Below, one piece after another: positions 18,708 through 35,186 of a stretch of 64,000 nucleotides of DNA. The stretch lies in the NCBI RefSeq assembly GCF_049306965.1, contig NC_133180.1, positions 26,736,501 through 26,800,500 on the forward strand, in the 5' to 3' direction. The stretch is from Danio rerio (lineage: Eukaryota; Chordata; Actinopteri; Cypriniformes; Danionidae). Each line of letters starts with the position of its first letter. Position 1 is the first letter of the stretch. A program made the position numbers and the translations under genes. Under the pieces are notes generated by a model. It ran no database searches and had not been told where the DNA came from. It was given only the letters and a program-made list of their open reading frames with translations.

Positions 18708-20355
18708 GAAGATCTTTTAAAGTTTGATGCAATGGTCAGAGATGTGGTCTAGCGGTTAGTGCTAATACTTCAACCTATCTCCCATGCAGAAAAAAAAAAC
18801 AAAAAAACATTATCATATTTGTGTAATGTACTGGCCCTATAGCTTCCCTTCTTTTATGCATCACTTTTCAATTTTCTTTATTAATAAAAATGCCAAAAAT
18901 ATATTGTGATGCCAGGACAATTAAAAGATGCTATTCTTCCTTTTTTTTTTATATGTATGAGCTGTTAACTACATAAAGTGCGAAACAACGAACAGAAAGA
19001 AGGGAAGAAAATAAAGGTCACAGACCAGACTAAGCTGAAAACTAGTAAACTTTTCCCATTGGTTTATAATTACTGTGCAAGTATTTTTTGCATTGTCCCA
19101 ATAAGTATCCTTTTATCTATATGTTGTTTAGCTCCTGGGTTATTATTTAAAATATTCCAAAAACCGCATACCTCATTTTCCACAGTAATAAACAGGTTTT
19201 TTTTTTAACATCTGCCATCCACTTGATTATTCTTCCTCTCACCACCTGCAAAAGACAACCTTCTCATCTCCATATCCAATAGCAACTGAAGTGTCTGCTG
19301 TTAAGCCTGCCTAAAGATCTGACTGCTCTCATGAATATGCATGTTGTGTATGGTCTTCAGACTGGCTGATTGACAAAGGTTGTCCTATAGTTTGGAAAAG
19401 GGTCACCGTACTAGCACTTTCAGTCTCACCCACGCAAACTCCTTCATTTTAGAAAGGCGCAATCAGGCACAACCTTTTAAAGCTGATTGGTTTTGGGTAT
19501 GTCAGCCTAATGTACTACGAATGTTTACCACCAGGCTGAAGTAAACCTGACTGGAATTAAAATTACCCCAACGCATGCACCTTGCTCGCACCTTAAGTAG
19601 CACTTAAATTTATTTTCAGAGTACAAAGAGTGCCTAGACACTCGGGAAGCGTTTACACTTCATTAGTTTATGCATTTTATATCAAAAGGTAAATGCATTA
19701 CTTTATTTTGGTGTGTCCAATGCAGGGCTGTGCATTATTACAATATTTATTGTACTGATATAAAAATAAAAAGTCTATAGTTTCATGTTATGTTCTATCA
19801 TTTACTGTGAGCTGTCACAAAATACATTGTTTATGGTTATACTTTTTCATCATTTGGATGAGTGCAAAATTACACTACAATCAGAAATGAAAATAACAGC
19901 ATGGAAAATGTTGCACGTTACATTTTAGCGTTTTTATATAATATTAATTCACATTGGACCTGTAATCATTAGTTTTCAAAGCTTTTATTGCAATGCACAC
20001 AACATTATGAATGCCATATTAGTTCAGAATAGGAAAAATTGCTCCTCACTGGCGCATCTGTAACCAAGACAGCAAGTCTTTGTGATGTATCAAGAGCTGC
20101 AGTTTCCAGGTTAATATCACCAACTTTAATATGTCACCTATAATGTGTGCATTGCAATATTTAAGCAAAACTGTGCTATTACTCTGCTAATTAAACCTTC
20201 ACTCTCTGCTCTTGTGGAATATGAAATTGTTGAAGATTGGCCACCAGCCTGGTCAAATTTAGCCATAAAACCTCTTAACACTAAATTGGCCAGTGTTTCA
20301 GTTTCATTGTCCAACCCTTGTATGTATATATGTACATTTATACTGTGTGTATATA
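18708..20355. other. dhfr 3' end and intergenic
   Basis: Holds the dhfr 3' UTR and then unique-looking sequence. No coding exon, RNA gene or clear transposon was identified. Confidence 0.45.
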
Positions 20356-21692
20356 CAGTCTTATGCAAAAGTTTGGCCACCCCTGATAATTTTTAGAATT
20401 CCAAGCTATAGCCTGGTGGCCTTTTGGTGGCAAATTCATTTGGACATTTTATACCCTGGGGGGCGGGGGATTTTCAGTTTTCAAAATGTCAGTTTGGACA
20501 ACATTTATAACAGAATAATGACATCAGCCTTTTGTAGAGTCACCTTTTGCTGAAATAACAGCCTGTAGACGCTTCTTATAGTCAAGGATAAGTGCCTGGA
20601 TTCTTGCCGAAGGCATTTTGGGCCATTCTTCCTTGCACAATTTCTCAGATCAGTCAGGTTTGATGGGTGCCGAGCGTGAACAGCCCTTTTCAAATTAATC
20701 CACAGATTTTGGGGAAGTCTAGGGACTGGGATGGCCATTCTAGAACATTGTGTCTAATCATAAAATCCTTGGCAGATCTGAAACTTTGGGTCATTGTCCT
20801 GCTGAAACATCCAATCCTGTCGTAACTTCAGTCTCTTGACTGATTACTGAACATTGTTCTTCAGAATTCGCTGATACTGGTTGGAATCCATGCAACCTTC
20901 AACTCTGACAAGGATTCCAGTACTTGTGCTTGCCACACATCTGCACAGAATGTTGGCCCCTTCACCATATTTTACAGTAGGGAGCAGGTTCTTCTGGAAT
21001 GCTGTGTTCTTCCGTTATGCAAAGCGCATATAGTTGTGGCATCTGTCCACAGCATATTTTCCAAAATGACTCAGGCTTGACCAGATGAGCCTTTGCATAC
21101 CTCAAACGAGTCTTCATGTTGGCAGAATGCAGAAAAGGATTCTTCTGCATCACCTTCCATTGAGCTGTTCTTTGTGAATACTGTGCTGAACTGTGGAACG
21201 ATTTACAATGACATTATCAGCATTGAGATGTTCCTGGAGCTCTCTGGAGGTGGTCTAGTTTCTCTGCGACTATTCTAACCATTCTTGGCCTTTGCCTTTC
21301 AGATTTTTTTTCTTGGTCTAGCACATCTTTCCTTCACAAGAACTGCTTCTGTGGCCTTCCATTTTCTTACTATATTTCTGACTGTGGAGATGGAGACTTT
21401 AAACCTTTGTGACAGCTTTTGGTATCATTCTCCTAATTCATGTTGATGAATTATCCTAGTTTTTAGGTGATTACGAAGGTCTTCTCCCATGTTGCTACTT
21501 TCAGGTTGTCAATAAGGAGAGGCACAACTAGCAATCAGCCATTGTTATGCTTTTTCATGATTTGTTGCACCTATGTTAGGATTATTAATGTTCACGGCGT
21601 CACTCAAATCAATTTTGTGTTGAATTCAATTAGCATTAAGTGTCTACAGGTTTTGAAATCCACAAAAAAAAAATCCCAAACTTTTGCATAGC
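20356..21692 (-). mobile_element. Decayed Tc1/mariner-like DNA transposon
   Basis: Inverted ends CAGTCTTATGCAAAAGTTTG and (right) CAAACTTTTGCATAG lie beside TATA sequence. The interior has short broken reverse-strand frames. A Tc1/mariner assignment rests on the TIR style and TA flank only. Confidence 0.55.
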
Positions 21693-22089
21693 CTATTTTT
21701 CAGTTTCAATTTAAATTCACATCTCAATACTGCTACACTACGTATTTCCATCTGAAAAACATGACATCCTCTAGCTTTCTCTTTAAACCAAATGCCATTT
21801 CACTAAGATCTTCTTTTATAAAGAAAGAGCAAATTGTTCAGCAGCGACCGTGGGGTGCTTTACAATAATATAGTTGTGCATATATATTAGATTAGTTGGT
21901 ACTGAAACTAAATCTGGATCTAATCTAACAAAATATCTTACAATGACGATACAAAAATTAGGACACTCAAATTTATCTTAGGGAAAATAAAAAATTTAAG
22001 AGGAAAGAACAAATCTGTAATGATCTTCAGTATATCATGATATGAAATGTTTGTCATATCACCCAGCTCTTGTCTACTGTTTACTATCG

Positions 22090-22712
22090 CCCCACGCCCC
22101 CCAGTATTAATACCTTTAGAGACTTACTATTGTCCCTTTCAGTGCCATCACTGTGGTTTTATATATAGTAGCTGCATCACTCCAATAGATCAATAGACAC
22201 CCTGCACGTCCCTCAGGAGCTGAACTGATGCCTCAAAGGCGAGACGGTTGTGTCATAATGATGTAACGGCACCATAGGAGTCATCACCATGCGAGCAAGT
22301 TGACATCAGAGTTAGAAACAAATGAGGATCTACGCACAGCCTCGGCATATGAGTTCAATAACTCTCTTTGGCAATGTGCGAATAATGGAGAGATCACCTA
22401 CTGACGCTGGATGTGCAGAGACTGGCGTCAGCTTGCTCTATTAAGCTTGACTGTCCTCCTGGTGCACATGGGCTGTGCTGGGGTTAGTAGCTTGTTTTCA
22501 GACCTGAGAGCACAGGCACTTATTCTTCTCTCCGTGTCTCTCCTGTGCCACTCTTTCATTTATCCTCAGTGAGAGCACATCTCTACACATTCATCTGCCA
22601 CTTCAGGCTCTAGTGTTAGTCTCACTCCTGGATTACTCTTCTGTTTACCATGAGCACATGCCGGAGGAGCAAGCTGTTGGAGAACTAGAGCAGCAGCTGG
22701 TTTATTTGAGGT
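22090..22712 (+). promoter_or_regulatory. GC-richer island; possible ankrd34b first exon and promoter
   Basis: This stretch is clearly richer in GC than its surroundings. It has a TATATATAG at about 22161 and ends with a strong donor context, TTTATTTGAG|GTAAGG at 22710/22711. Mammalian ANKRD34B has non-coding 5' exons, so an untranslated first exon is plausible. This is inferred only; distance to the coding exon is 6.7 kb. Confidence 0.3.
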
Positions 22713-22928
22713 AAGGACCTCATTTTGTCTTTTAATACTGTATAATTAATAGCTTTTCTCTTGAATTAGGATTTCTTGGAGACTTGAGAACTCTGCAGCT
22801 GTGTCTTTTTTATGCATGTTTGAAAGATTTTGTGTGATATGGGTGGATTGCGATTTCATGAGACTTAACCTTGGATCTATTCATCTTCTTAAAAATAGGA
22901 GTATAAATAATTCACACCAAATACAGAG

Positions 22929-23161
22929 GTCACACTTTACAATAAGGTTTTATTGGTTAATGTATTCACTAACATTAAATAATAATGAAGAATATGTGTA
23001 CACATTTATTAATTGTTGTTTAATACATTTATTATGCATTATTCAAATTCAAGATTTGCTTGTTAACATAACAACTGTGAGTTACATTAACGGCATTACT
23101 TTCATTAGCTATCATTAACAAAGACAATACATTAACTAATACAACCTTATTGTAAAGTGTT
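22929..23161. mobile_element. MITE with CACACTTTACAATAAGGTT ends
   Basis: Left CACACTTTACAATAAGGTTT and right AACCTTATTGTAAAGTGT form inverted ends. There is no coding content. Confidence 0.6.
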
Positions 23162-23321
23162 ATTAATACAGATGATTTCCCTAAATAGCTGGTAATGTAC
23201 TGTGCATTTGGGCTTAATATATTTGTATAATTTTAACTGTCAAAAGTTTTGGGAACATTACATTTTTTTAAGTTTAGTTGCGTGTGTTTTGGTGGAAATT
23301 CTTTTTTTTTTTTTCAGTATA

Positions 23322-23790
23322 CAGTTGAAGTCAGAATTATTAGCCCCCCTTTGAATTTTTTTTAAAGAGAAATGATGTTTAACAGAGCAAGGTAATTTTT
23401 ACAGTATGTCTGATAATATTTTTTTCTTATTAGTTTTATTTCAGCTAGAGTAAAAGCAATTATTTTTTTAACACCCTTTTAAGGTCAATATTATTGGCCC
23501 CTTTAAGCTATATTTTTTCAATAGTCTAGAACAAACCATCATTATACAATAACTTGCCTAATTACCCTAACCTGCCTAGGTAACCTAGTTAAGCCTTTAA
23601 ATGTCACTTTAAGCTGTATAAAAGTGTTTTGAGAAACATCTAGTTAAATATTATTTACTGTCACCATGACAAAGATAAAATAAATCAGTTATTAGAAATG
23701 AGTTATTAAAACTATTGGGTTTAGAAATGTGTTGAAAATTGAAATTGGGGAAACAATGAACAGGGGGCTAATAATTCTGACTTTAACTGT
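23322..23790. mobile_element. Tc1-derived MITE (CAGTTGAAGTCAGAATTATT family), full length
   Basis: The left end CAGTTGAAGTCAGAATTATT and right end AATAATTCTGACTTTAACTG are inverted repeats with TA flanks. This is a very common zebrafish family with no coding content. Confidence 0.85.
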
Positions 23791-24076
23791 ATATAAAATT
23801 GTTAATAAAGTTGATCAAATGTGAAATTTAAAACATTATAATCTTACCAAAACAAAACAGATTTTTTAGCTTTTTAAAAAGTTTTCACAAAATAAAAAAC
23901 AGCCAAAATTGTGTTTAACATTAGAAAATCATTATAAATAACTGAGCAACAATAATAGAGCAGCAGATTAGCATTTTAAAAAGATTTCTAAGGGATATTG
24001 CATTAATGAAATCAAAAATTAATTCAGGTGTACCTCAATAAGTTACGTCTAAATATATATATATATATATAGAAAA

Positions 24077-24425
24077 TGGGGCGTCATGTTGGTGCAGTGG
24101 GTAGCACAATCAGCAAGAAGGTCACTGGTTCGAGCTTCGGCTGGGTCAGTTGGCTTTTATGTGTGAAGTTTGCATGTTCTCCCTGTGTTTGTGTGGGTTT
24201 CCTTTATATGCTACAGTTTCCCACACAGTCCCAAGACAACTATAGATAAATTGGGTAGGCTAAATTGCCTATAGTGAATGGGTGTGTATGGGTGTTTCTT
24301 AGTGATGGGTTGCAGCTGAAAGGGCATTCGCTGCATAAAACATATGCTGGATAAGTTGGTGGTTCATTCCGCTATAGCAACTCCAGATTAATAAAGGGAC
24401 TAAGTCGAAAAGAAAATAAATGAAT
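24077..24425 (+). mobile_element. DANA/HE1-type SINE
   Basis: Has the tRNA-like head (GTTGGTGCAGTGGGTAGCAC), the GTTTGCATGTTCTCCCTGTG body and the AATAAAGGGACTAAGTCG 3' end. Moderately diverged. Confidence 0.85.
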
Positions 24426-24745
24426 TAAAAAACAGAAAGTGGTTACAATACAATAAAAAAAACCTTATTGTCAGACTTGAATCTGAAATTATTCTTGCAT
24501 AACTTCATGATAAATACTCTTTAGAAAGAGATAAAGTCATGCAAAAATAAATAAATTGTGTATGGACCTTTTTCGGTTCCAGGACAGCCTGACGCACAAA
24601 CTGTAATAATATTCCACAGTAGTACTACTCTTACTGTATTTTAATCATATACATTTTGTGTGCCAAAAAGACTTATTTCCTTTGATAATTCCTTTTAATT
24701 AAAATTTAAGTTTAACTAAAAGCATTTAATTTCTAATATAAAACA

Positions 24746-24921
24746 AGTTACAGTTAAAATCAGAATTAGCCCTCTTTGAATTGTTCCTTTTTTCTTTTTT
24801 AAATATTTTATAGAAATTAGTTATTAAATGTGTTATTATGTTTAGAAATGTGTGGAAATAATGTGCTCTCTGTTAAACAGAAATTGGAGGAAAAAATAAA
24901 CAGGGGGGCTAATAATTCTGA

Positions 24922-24922
<1 letters not shown>
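24746..24922. mobile_element. Tc1-derived MITE, shortened copy
   Basis: Ends CAGTTAAAATCAGAATTAGC and GGGGCTAATAATTCTGAC match the family at 23322-23790, but the middle is deleted. The right end runs straight into a microsatellite. Confidence 0.75.
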
Positions 24923-25013
<91 letters not shown>

Positions 25014-25031
25014 GCACACACATATATATAA

Positions 25032-25113
<82 letters not shown>

Positions 25114-25132
25114 GTGTGTGTGTGTGTGTGTG
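24923..25132. repeat. Compound microsatellite (TCTA)n-(TA)n-(TG)n
   Basis: About 23 TATC units, then a short ACACATATATAAATATACA bridge, a long TA run and a TG run. The first tract starts at the last bases of a MITE end. Confidence 0.95.
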
Positions 25133-26394
25133 TACATCTGTTATATGGTTATAAATAATATTTGCAAGTTATAAAAATTAGTTGTAGTTATAAAAAATAG
25201 CTGAGTGTAAAATTAAACATGCAAACATTTATTTATGAATTACTAATAATTATTTTTTTGTTAATTTTAATTGTTTAAATATATGTTAATTAGCCTTTAA
25301 TACTTCATGCAAATAAAAAAAATTACAAATGGCCTGAAAAAAAGACATGCATGAAAAAGGGGAGCTGCTCTTTTTCTGCTTTCACTGTTTAGCATATAAA
25401 TGGTATGGACATGGAAATATAACTTTATATCAGCTGAGGATTCCCATAATTTATTCGCCCGATCCTGGCAAGCCTCGAAAGCACAGTGAGGAAGCTTTCA
25501 TTGCCCTCATTAATCAAGACACACACAAAAACTATTCTTATTCAGTTATCAGTTGATACCACAGAGAGTGGGTTTTCATTTTCCCTGCAGGTGTTTTGAG
25601 AGGGACAAAATCAGCCCACCATTTGCGAGGAGAATTAAGCATTGCGTGATCTGGCATGAATCACAGATGCATACAGGTGCGTCAAGTGCTCTGTTTGGTG
25701 CTCCACTTCAGCGCCGCTGCAACAATCGCCACCCTCGTCTGTTTTGGGCCTCATTTGCTCCCTGCTTTTTAGCATGCAGCAGCGTCAGAAAGAGAGTGAG
25801 AGAGAGAGACCTGTCATTAAAAATTCTCTCTGTTCCCAAGGGCGATTGAAGACTAGGGGTATGGCACACAAAGCTCTGCTTTTAAATGCCAGCCCAGGGA
25901 GCTCTAGGAATTAGCAGCTTGAACTGAGATGTCCTGCCGGCAGCAGGCCGTGTGCTTGTACCAAACCAATCAGAAGTCTGTCTTGACTGTTTGGCTTTTC
26001 AAATCTACGGGTAGAGACAGGTCAAAATAATTTATTAGCATAAAAGACATGATACCTCGAGTAAAATAAGAGTATTATTAGAATTATGATGGGTTATCCA
26101 CCTTTTCCCACACATTACTACTGAGCAACTTCATGAAAATGTTAAAAATGTTAAAATGATATTTTATTTATCAAAATCATACAGAGGTTAATTTCTGTCA
26201 CATCTGTAATGGAGAGATGTCATATCCACGAGAAAGCTTTTTTCCTTATAAATGCAAAAATGTCACATAAAATAAATTACTCTTGTTCTATAGAGAGAGA
26301 ACTTTTACCTTTCAATTAGTAAACTAATTTTTTGGGGATGTGCAGTTTAATTCACAGACATAATTTGTATACTGCATTCTTTTTGGTCATCTGT
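25133..26394. other. Intergenic; GC-richer stretch at about 25560-25960
   Basis: Mostly AT-rich. The 25560-25960 part is GC-richer, contains a GA-rich run near 25790, and has no convincing exon. It could be regulatory for ankrd34b; nothing in the sequence proves it. Confidence 0.3.
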
Positions 26395-26862
26395 AAAGCA
26401 GTTTGGGGTCGTTTATTTCATATTTTTTGATTATGAAAATTCTGTTCATCAAGGCAGAATTTATTAAATGTACCAAAAATGTTAAACTATTGAATGTTTA
26501 TTTAAATTTTAATTGCTTTAGTATTTTATGTATCAAGCCATTATTACTTTTAATATTACTAGTAACATTAATCTTAATAATAATATTAATAATAATAAAT
26601 AAATGAATTAATATTAGAGTGATTTCTGAAGGATCATGTGACTGAAGACTGCTGTAATAAAGCTGAAAGTTGATCATTAAAACTACTGGAATAAATGATT
26701 AAATTATAGACTACTTTTGAACAGTTTTTTTTATAGTGCAATAACAGTTCACAATTGTACAATTTGTATTGTATTCTTGATTAAATAATTTCAGCTTTGG
26801 TGAGCAGAAGAAGCTTATTTTAACACATTTAAAAAGACCCCAAACCTTTGACTGATATGTGT
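26395..26862. mobile_element. MITE with GGGGTC / GACCCC ends, second copy
   Basis: Shares the TTCTGTTCATCAAGGCAGAA block and the AAAAAGACCCCAAACCTTTGA end with 7385-7872. Confidence 0.55.
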
Positions 26863-29318
26863 ATATATGTAACTATACTGTCTACTGTATCAAATGAAAT
26901 GAGTGTAGTTAACTCAACATTGACTGAAGGTTAATTCTACTCATTTATAAAGAGTTTTGAACTCAGTGTTGAAGGTGATGAGTTAATTAAATATCTCATT
27001 ACTTTAACTGAAATGGAGTAAGTTCACAGTACTTGTATAAGTTTAACTAAAAAAGCAATTGGTTTCCTCAAACGGTTTAAGTTACTTTAACTTATTGGGT
27101 TTTATAGTACTTAGTTGGTTTGAGTTCTCTTCATTTGTTGGGTTTTACTGTGCTCAAATTGCTTCGTTTATCCAAACGGATTAAGTTCAAAGTACTCATT
27201 AGGATTAGTTTTAGAACTTAAATGGTTTGTTGCAATCGGTTTCCTCAAATGGTTTGAGTTTTAGGTTTTACAGTGTATTTTTTCTGATCCCTTAACTCAA
27301 ATTAATTGTTTTCGAAAGTATAAGCTTATTTATTATTTATTCATTTATTCAAATGAAATCAAAATAATTATTAAAAAAATAAATACTGTTAACATATACA
27401 TTCCAAGAATTAATTTTTTAAGTTTCTACTGCAAATGTCACATATAATGGCTGATTTGCTGTCCTGCATTTTAAATTAGGGATTCCCAAAGATCCAGTTT
27501 GGGAACTTCCGCTGAAACCAACTGAAGCAAATTATTTGAAATAAATAGAGTGAAAATGGAGTGAGAGTTTTTTCTTTGTGCTTTATTTTTAACCATCATA
27601 AAAATAGTTGCAGTGTATTTTAACATGAAGTTTAATATCCCAAGCATATCTGTAGCTAAAGCAATTTTAAACTCCTCCAGATAATTTTCTCTTTGTATCT
27701 TTCCCTACTGTACAATAATATGCAATATACATTCATATTATAACCACTTAATGGCTTGTTTTAAGTTTTTGAGATTGTTTGTGGCCTTCTAAAAAGTCAT
27801 TTTGTTTATTTTATTCTTTATTCAATAAATTATTAAGAGCCCTCATTGTACCCAGTTTTAAAAAGGTATCACTGATAGTTTACAGTTTGACAGAAATTAT
27901 TCCTATAATCCACACAAAGATTCATGGGTCATAAAAGGTGGATAATCTGCTTTTTTTCCAATGGGAAATGTTTAAACACGATGCTGACGAACTCTCTCGG
28001 TTAACATTGTCACATACAGCCTCCACTTCTAAGAAAAGCAAGCGTTTGAGCGTCAGCCCAGGTTGTCATCTTTTTATTTTTGTTGGAGGACACAAAAAGA
28101 TTCGTCCTCTTACTCATTTTCCATCAACTGCAGTGAATTCACATTTATAAAGCTGACTGAAGCAGTCTTGCGCTTGCTCTTTGTTAAATGCAGAGTGCAC
28201 TGCGACTGCGCTCTCAGTTGAGAGAACAAGGCCACGCGCACAATAGACTGTATAAAGGAATGCCATCATTCAATGAGGCAAATACAGATTGCCCAGAGCT
28301 ATTGAAATTCAGCCGGCTGAAAAACACAGCTATTGCTCTTATAAGAACAGACTGTGCATGTCTGGTGCAAACTAACATGCTAAAGAAAGTACTGTGGAAG
28401 ATAAACCTAATCAACAGGATAAGTTTGACCCATCTCTGTCTTTTCCTTTTTAAAAAGTTACAGCAATGCACTTTCAATAAAAGTAAATAGGGATGAAAAA
28501 TTAAGAAAAACATCAGAATATTGTTATAAATATGTATTAATATATTAATATGTTAAAATTCTTTAAATATTATGGTTTTAAATACAATTAACACCAATAA
28601 TCACATGAAAATAATGATAATAATCAGGTAAAACAGTAACATTTATCGCGTTTCTCAAAATATATTTGACTTATTATCTTTAAAATATACACTACAAAGA
28701 AATATCTGTTAAATGAATAGTGGTTATTAATAAATTGTGGCCATTTTCTATTTATTTACATTATTAAATTGCATTATGGGACTTTTATCTCTGCTCTGAC
28801 AACTTTTGTTGTTAAAAAGTTGAACAAATCTATGTAGAAAATACATTTTGAGTAAAACTTGCAGTACAAAACCAAAAATAAGCTTCTATCGAAATATTTT
28901 AGAAGTTTTTTGGCTAATAAGCTCAGTTTTGTGTTCAGGTTCAAATTAATTTGCAGCTTAATATCATGGTTAATGCTGCATAATTGCATGTTAAGAAGAG
29001 AAATATTTAGCAAAGAGTAAAAGAATATGGGAGTCGATTAATTAATCTTATGTAATGAGGATTAGATAACGAATTCAGTTTTCTTATTCTTGTCAAGTAC
29101 CGCCTAGACATGCCACCTACATAGTCATCATGACAAGCATTTTCATATACCCGATGAATAGCGAGAGACACAAGATTAGAGGAAAGGAGGAAGAGAACAT
29201 TTCAATGTCAAAGAGACATCAGGTTTGCTTTGATGCAAATGAATTGGATAAAAGGCAGGCACTTAATTGAAAACCTTGAGAAACTTGTGAGCTCAGTCTG
29301 CATCTCCTCCCTGACAGA
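26863..29318. other. Intergenic upstream of ankrd34b
   Basis: AT-rich. At 26900-27290 a short degenerate motif (AGTTAACTCA / GTTTAAGTTACTTTAACTTA) recurs, as in a diverged dispersed repeat. No exon was recognised. Confidence 0.4.
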
Positions 29319-33214
<3,896 letters not shown>

Positions 33215-34221
33215 CTTTACAGAGAATGGTTGAGTTAAACAGAGATATTTCAAGTTATGTTGCTCTTCAGTAAATCTGAACAAAATCATCTCGGCCATCC
33301 TCTAAAATGTATTTCCAGACTGGGGATTGGGAATATTTGTTCAGCCTTACTGCTGTTTACTGTCTTTACTCCGAGCATTGAATAAGAATACTCGCACTTT
33401 GTTGCTGTCTCCTTTGTTTTCTTGCTCAATCAGTCATGATAGATATTGGCAAACAAATTTCTATCCTTGAAGGAGGCTCAAATCTTGCTAACCTTGAAGA
33501 AAGATCGGCCTAATCAAAGATTTCCAACTTCACCATTTGTGTGCTTCTCTAAGATTTGTTTTTGGGACAGCTCAATGACTACACTTGTGATAAGGCTGAA
33601 TGATTGGGCTTCTAAAAAAACTTTATTTTTTAACTTTTAATTAAGATTCTGCTTTCTCTTTAAACCTGATTTTTGTCTGCAATGTCTATTTATGAAAGAG
33701 AATTTATTGTGACTGTGTATTTAAGCACTGATTGTAAATAAATGTAGCTTAAAATGGTTCTCATTTTCTTGCACACTTGTATATAGTCATGTTGTATAAT
33801 TTGTGTATATATATTTGCATGTAGTGCCATTAAACATGTTAAGAACTGACTTTCAGCAAAAATAAATGACAGAAGCAATGAAACTGAACACTTTTTTGTG
33901 TATTCACCTTATTTGCATACGAGTGGGTGTGGCCATTTGAATATTTTTGGCTCAAGGCTTTCGGTCTCATTCACTTCTATTCATTTTTAGATGTCAAAAA
34001 TGCTCGCTATGCTGCTTGATGATGAAAACTGATATTGTCTTATATTATTCTGCTTATCTGTATAGGCATGCAAACACGCATTTGTAGAGTGAGTAGTTTG
34101 ACCACTTTTTGCTGTTTATTATTTCTAGTCATTTCTCCCAAAGGCAACTGAATCGGAAGTTCTAAAACAATCACACAAACGAGCACACTTCTGCATTGAA
34201 GAATTAGGTCAATAGTGGTCA
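33215..34221. other. ankrd34b 3' UTR and intergenic
   Basis: Likely 3' UTR, with AATAAA signals at about 33737 and 33861. No other gene was seen. Confidence 0.5.
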
Positions 34222-34525
34222 AGTTAATAAAGGGATAGTTTACCCAAAACTGAAAATATTGCAATTATTTATGTAACAGTCCAGCTAGTGAAGTGCTACA
34301 CAGGTAAACCTCACTCACAACAGATTCTAGAGACCAACATGGTCTTTAGCCTCCTCGTTACTTCCCAGCTCAGCCTGGGTTGGGTGCAGTAGGACCGGTG
34401 GGTAACACATGGGGGCTCGTCCGGGATGGGAGTGACTTTGATAGCTGGCCTCAATTACTTGTATCTGTCGCTAATACACCTTTAGAGGCTAGAGAAGTGG
34501 GGTTTACCTGCATTGCACTTTGATA

Positions 34526-34596
34526 GCTGGCCTCCATTACACCAAAGTGTAATGTGTAATGATTACACATTACACTTTGGTGTAATGGAGGCCAGC
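34526..34596. repeat. Perfect 71-bp palindrome
   Basis: Two 35-base arms, beginning GCTGGCCTCCATTACACCAA, are exact reverse complements around a single G at 34561. The structure could extrude as a cruciform or fold as a hairpin in RNA. Confidence 0.9.
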
Positions 34597-35119
34597 AATT
34601 CAATTCAGCTTTATTTGTATAGCACTTTTACAATGTAGATTGTGTCAAAGCAGCTTCACATAAATGGTCATAGTAACTGGAACAGTGTGGTTCAGTAACT
34701 GGAACAGTGTGGTTCAGGTTTTAGTGTTTAAGTTCAGTTCAGTTCAGTTTAGCTCAGTTCAGTGTGATTTAATCATTACTGAGAGTTCAAACACTGAAGA
34801 GCAAAATCAAAAGAGCTATGCAGGTAAACCCCACTTCTCTGACCTCTAAAGGTGTATTAGTGACAGACACAAGAAGCCATGGCCTTCAGCCTCCTTGTTA
34901 GAGTAACTGACTCCTATAGAAAGAATTGCCAGTTTGATCACAGCTCAGAACAGGTTGGGCGCAATAGGACCAGTGGGTTACACATGGGGCTCATCCAGGA
35001 TGGAAGTGAGGTTTAGGAGAGTTAGTGTAACAGACGCCAGTTAGTGAAGTGCTATGGAGGTAAACCTCACTTCTCTGACCTCTAAAGGTGTTTTAGTGAG
35101 AAAAGAAGTCATGCTCTTT

Positions 35120-35186
35120 AGCCTCCTTGTTAGAGCAACCGAATTCTATACAAAGAACCGCCGGTTCAATCCCAGCTCAGACCAGG
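35120..35186 (+). other. tRNA-like segment inside an LTR-like unit
   Basis: TTGTTAGAGCAACC at 35127-35140 resembles a tRNA D-arm and A box; GGTTCAATCCC at 35163-35173 is a good B box. The spacing is short and acceptor and anticodon stems do not close, so this is a tRNA-like relic and not a tRNA gene. Confidence 0.4.

Larger units (their letters stand above)
34272..35186 (+). mobile_element. TRIM-like LTR fossil cluster with tRNA-Pro-type PBS
   Basis: Short LTR-like units lie at 34272-34409, 34814-34984 and 35026-35186, plus an inverted piece at about 34459-34512. The first begins TGTAACAG and ends ACACA. It is followed at 34410-34427 by TGGGGGCTCGTCCGGGAT, the primer-binding sequence complementary to the tRNA-Pro 3' end; a weaker copy follows the second unit at 34985. 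Only about 40 nt separate the second and third units. There is no coding content. ATTTA is duplicated at 34267-34271 and 35187-35191. A common fish repeat (34597-34800) is nested inside. A small non-autonomous LTR retrotransposon fits best; the copy looks rearranged and old. Confidence 0.55.

Noticed and set aside
24830-25174. 114-codon open frame rich in Ser-Ile-Tyr repeats
   Set aside because: It is only the translation of a TATC and TA microsatellite joined to a MITE end.
35120-35186. Possible functional tRNA gene
   Set aside because: A-box and B-box-like parts are present, but the arms do not close into a cloverleaf and the spacing is too short.
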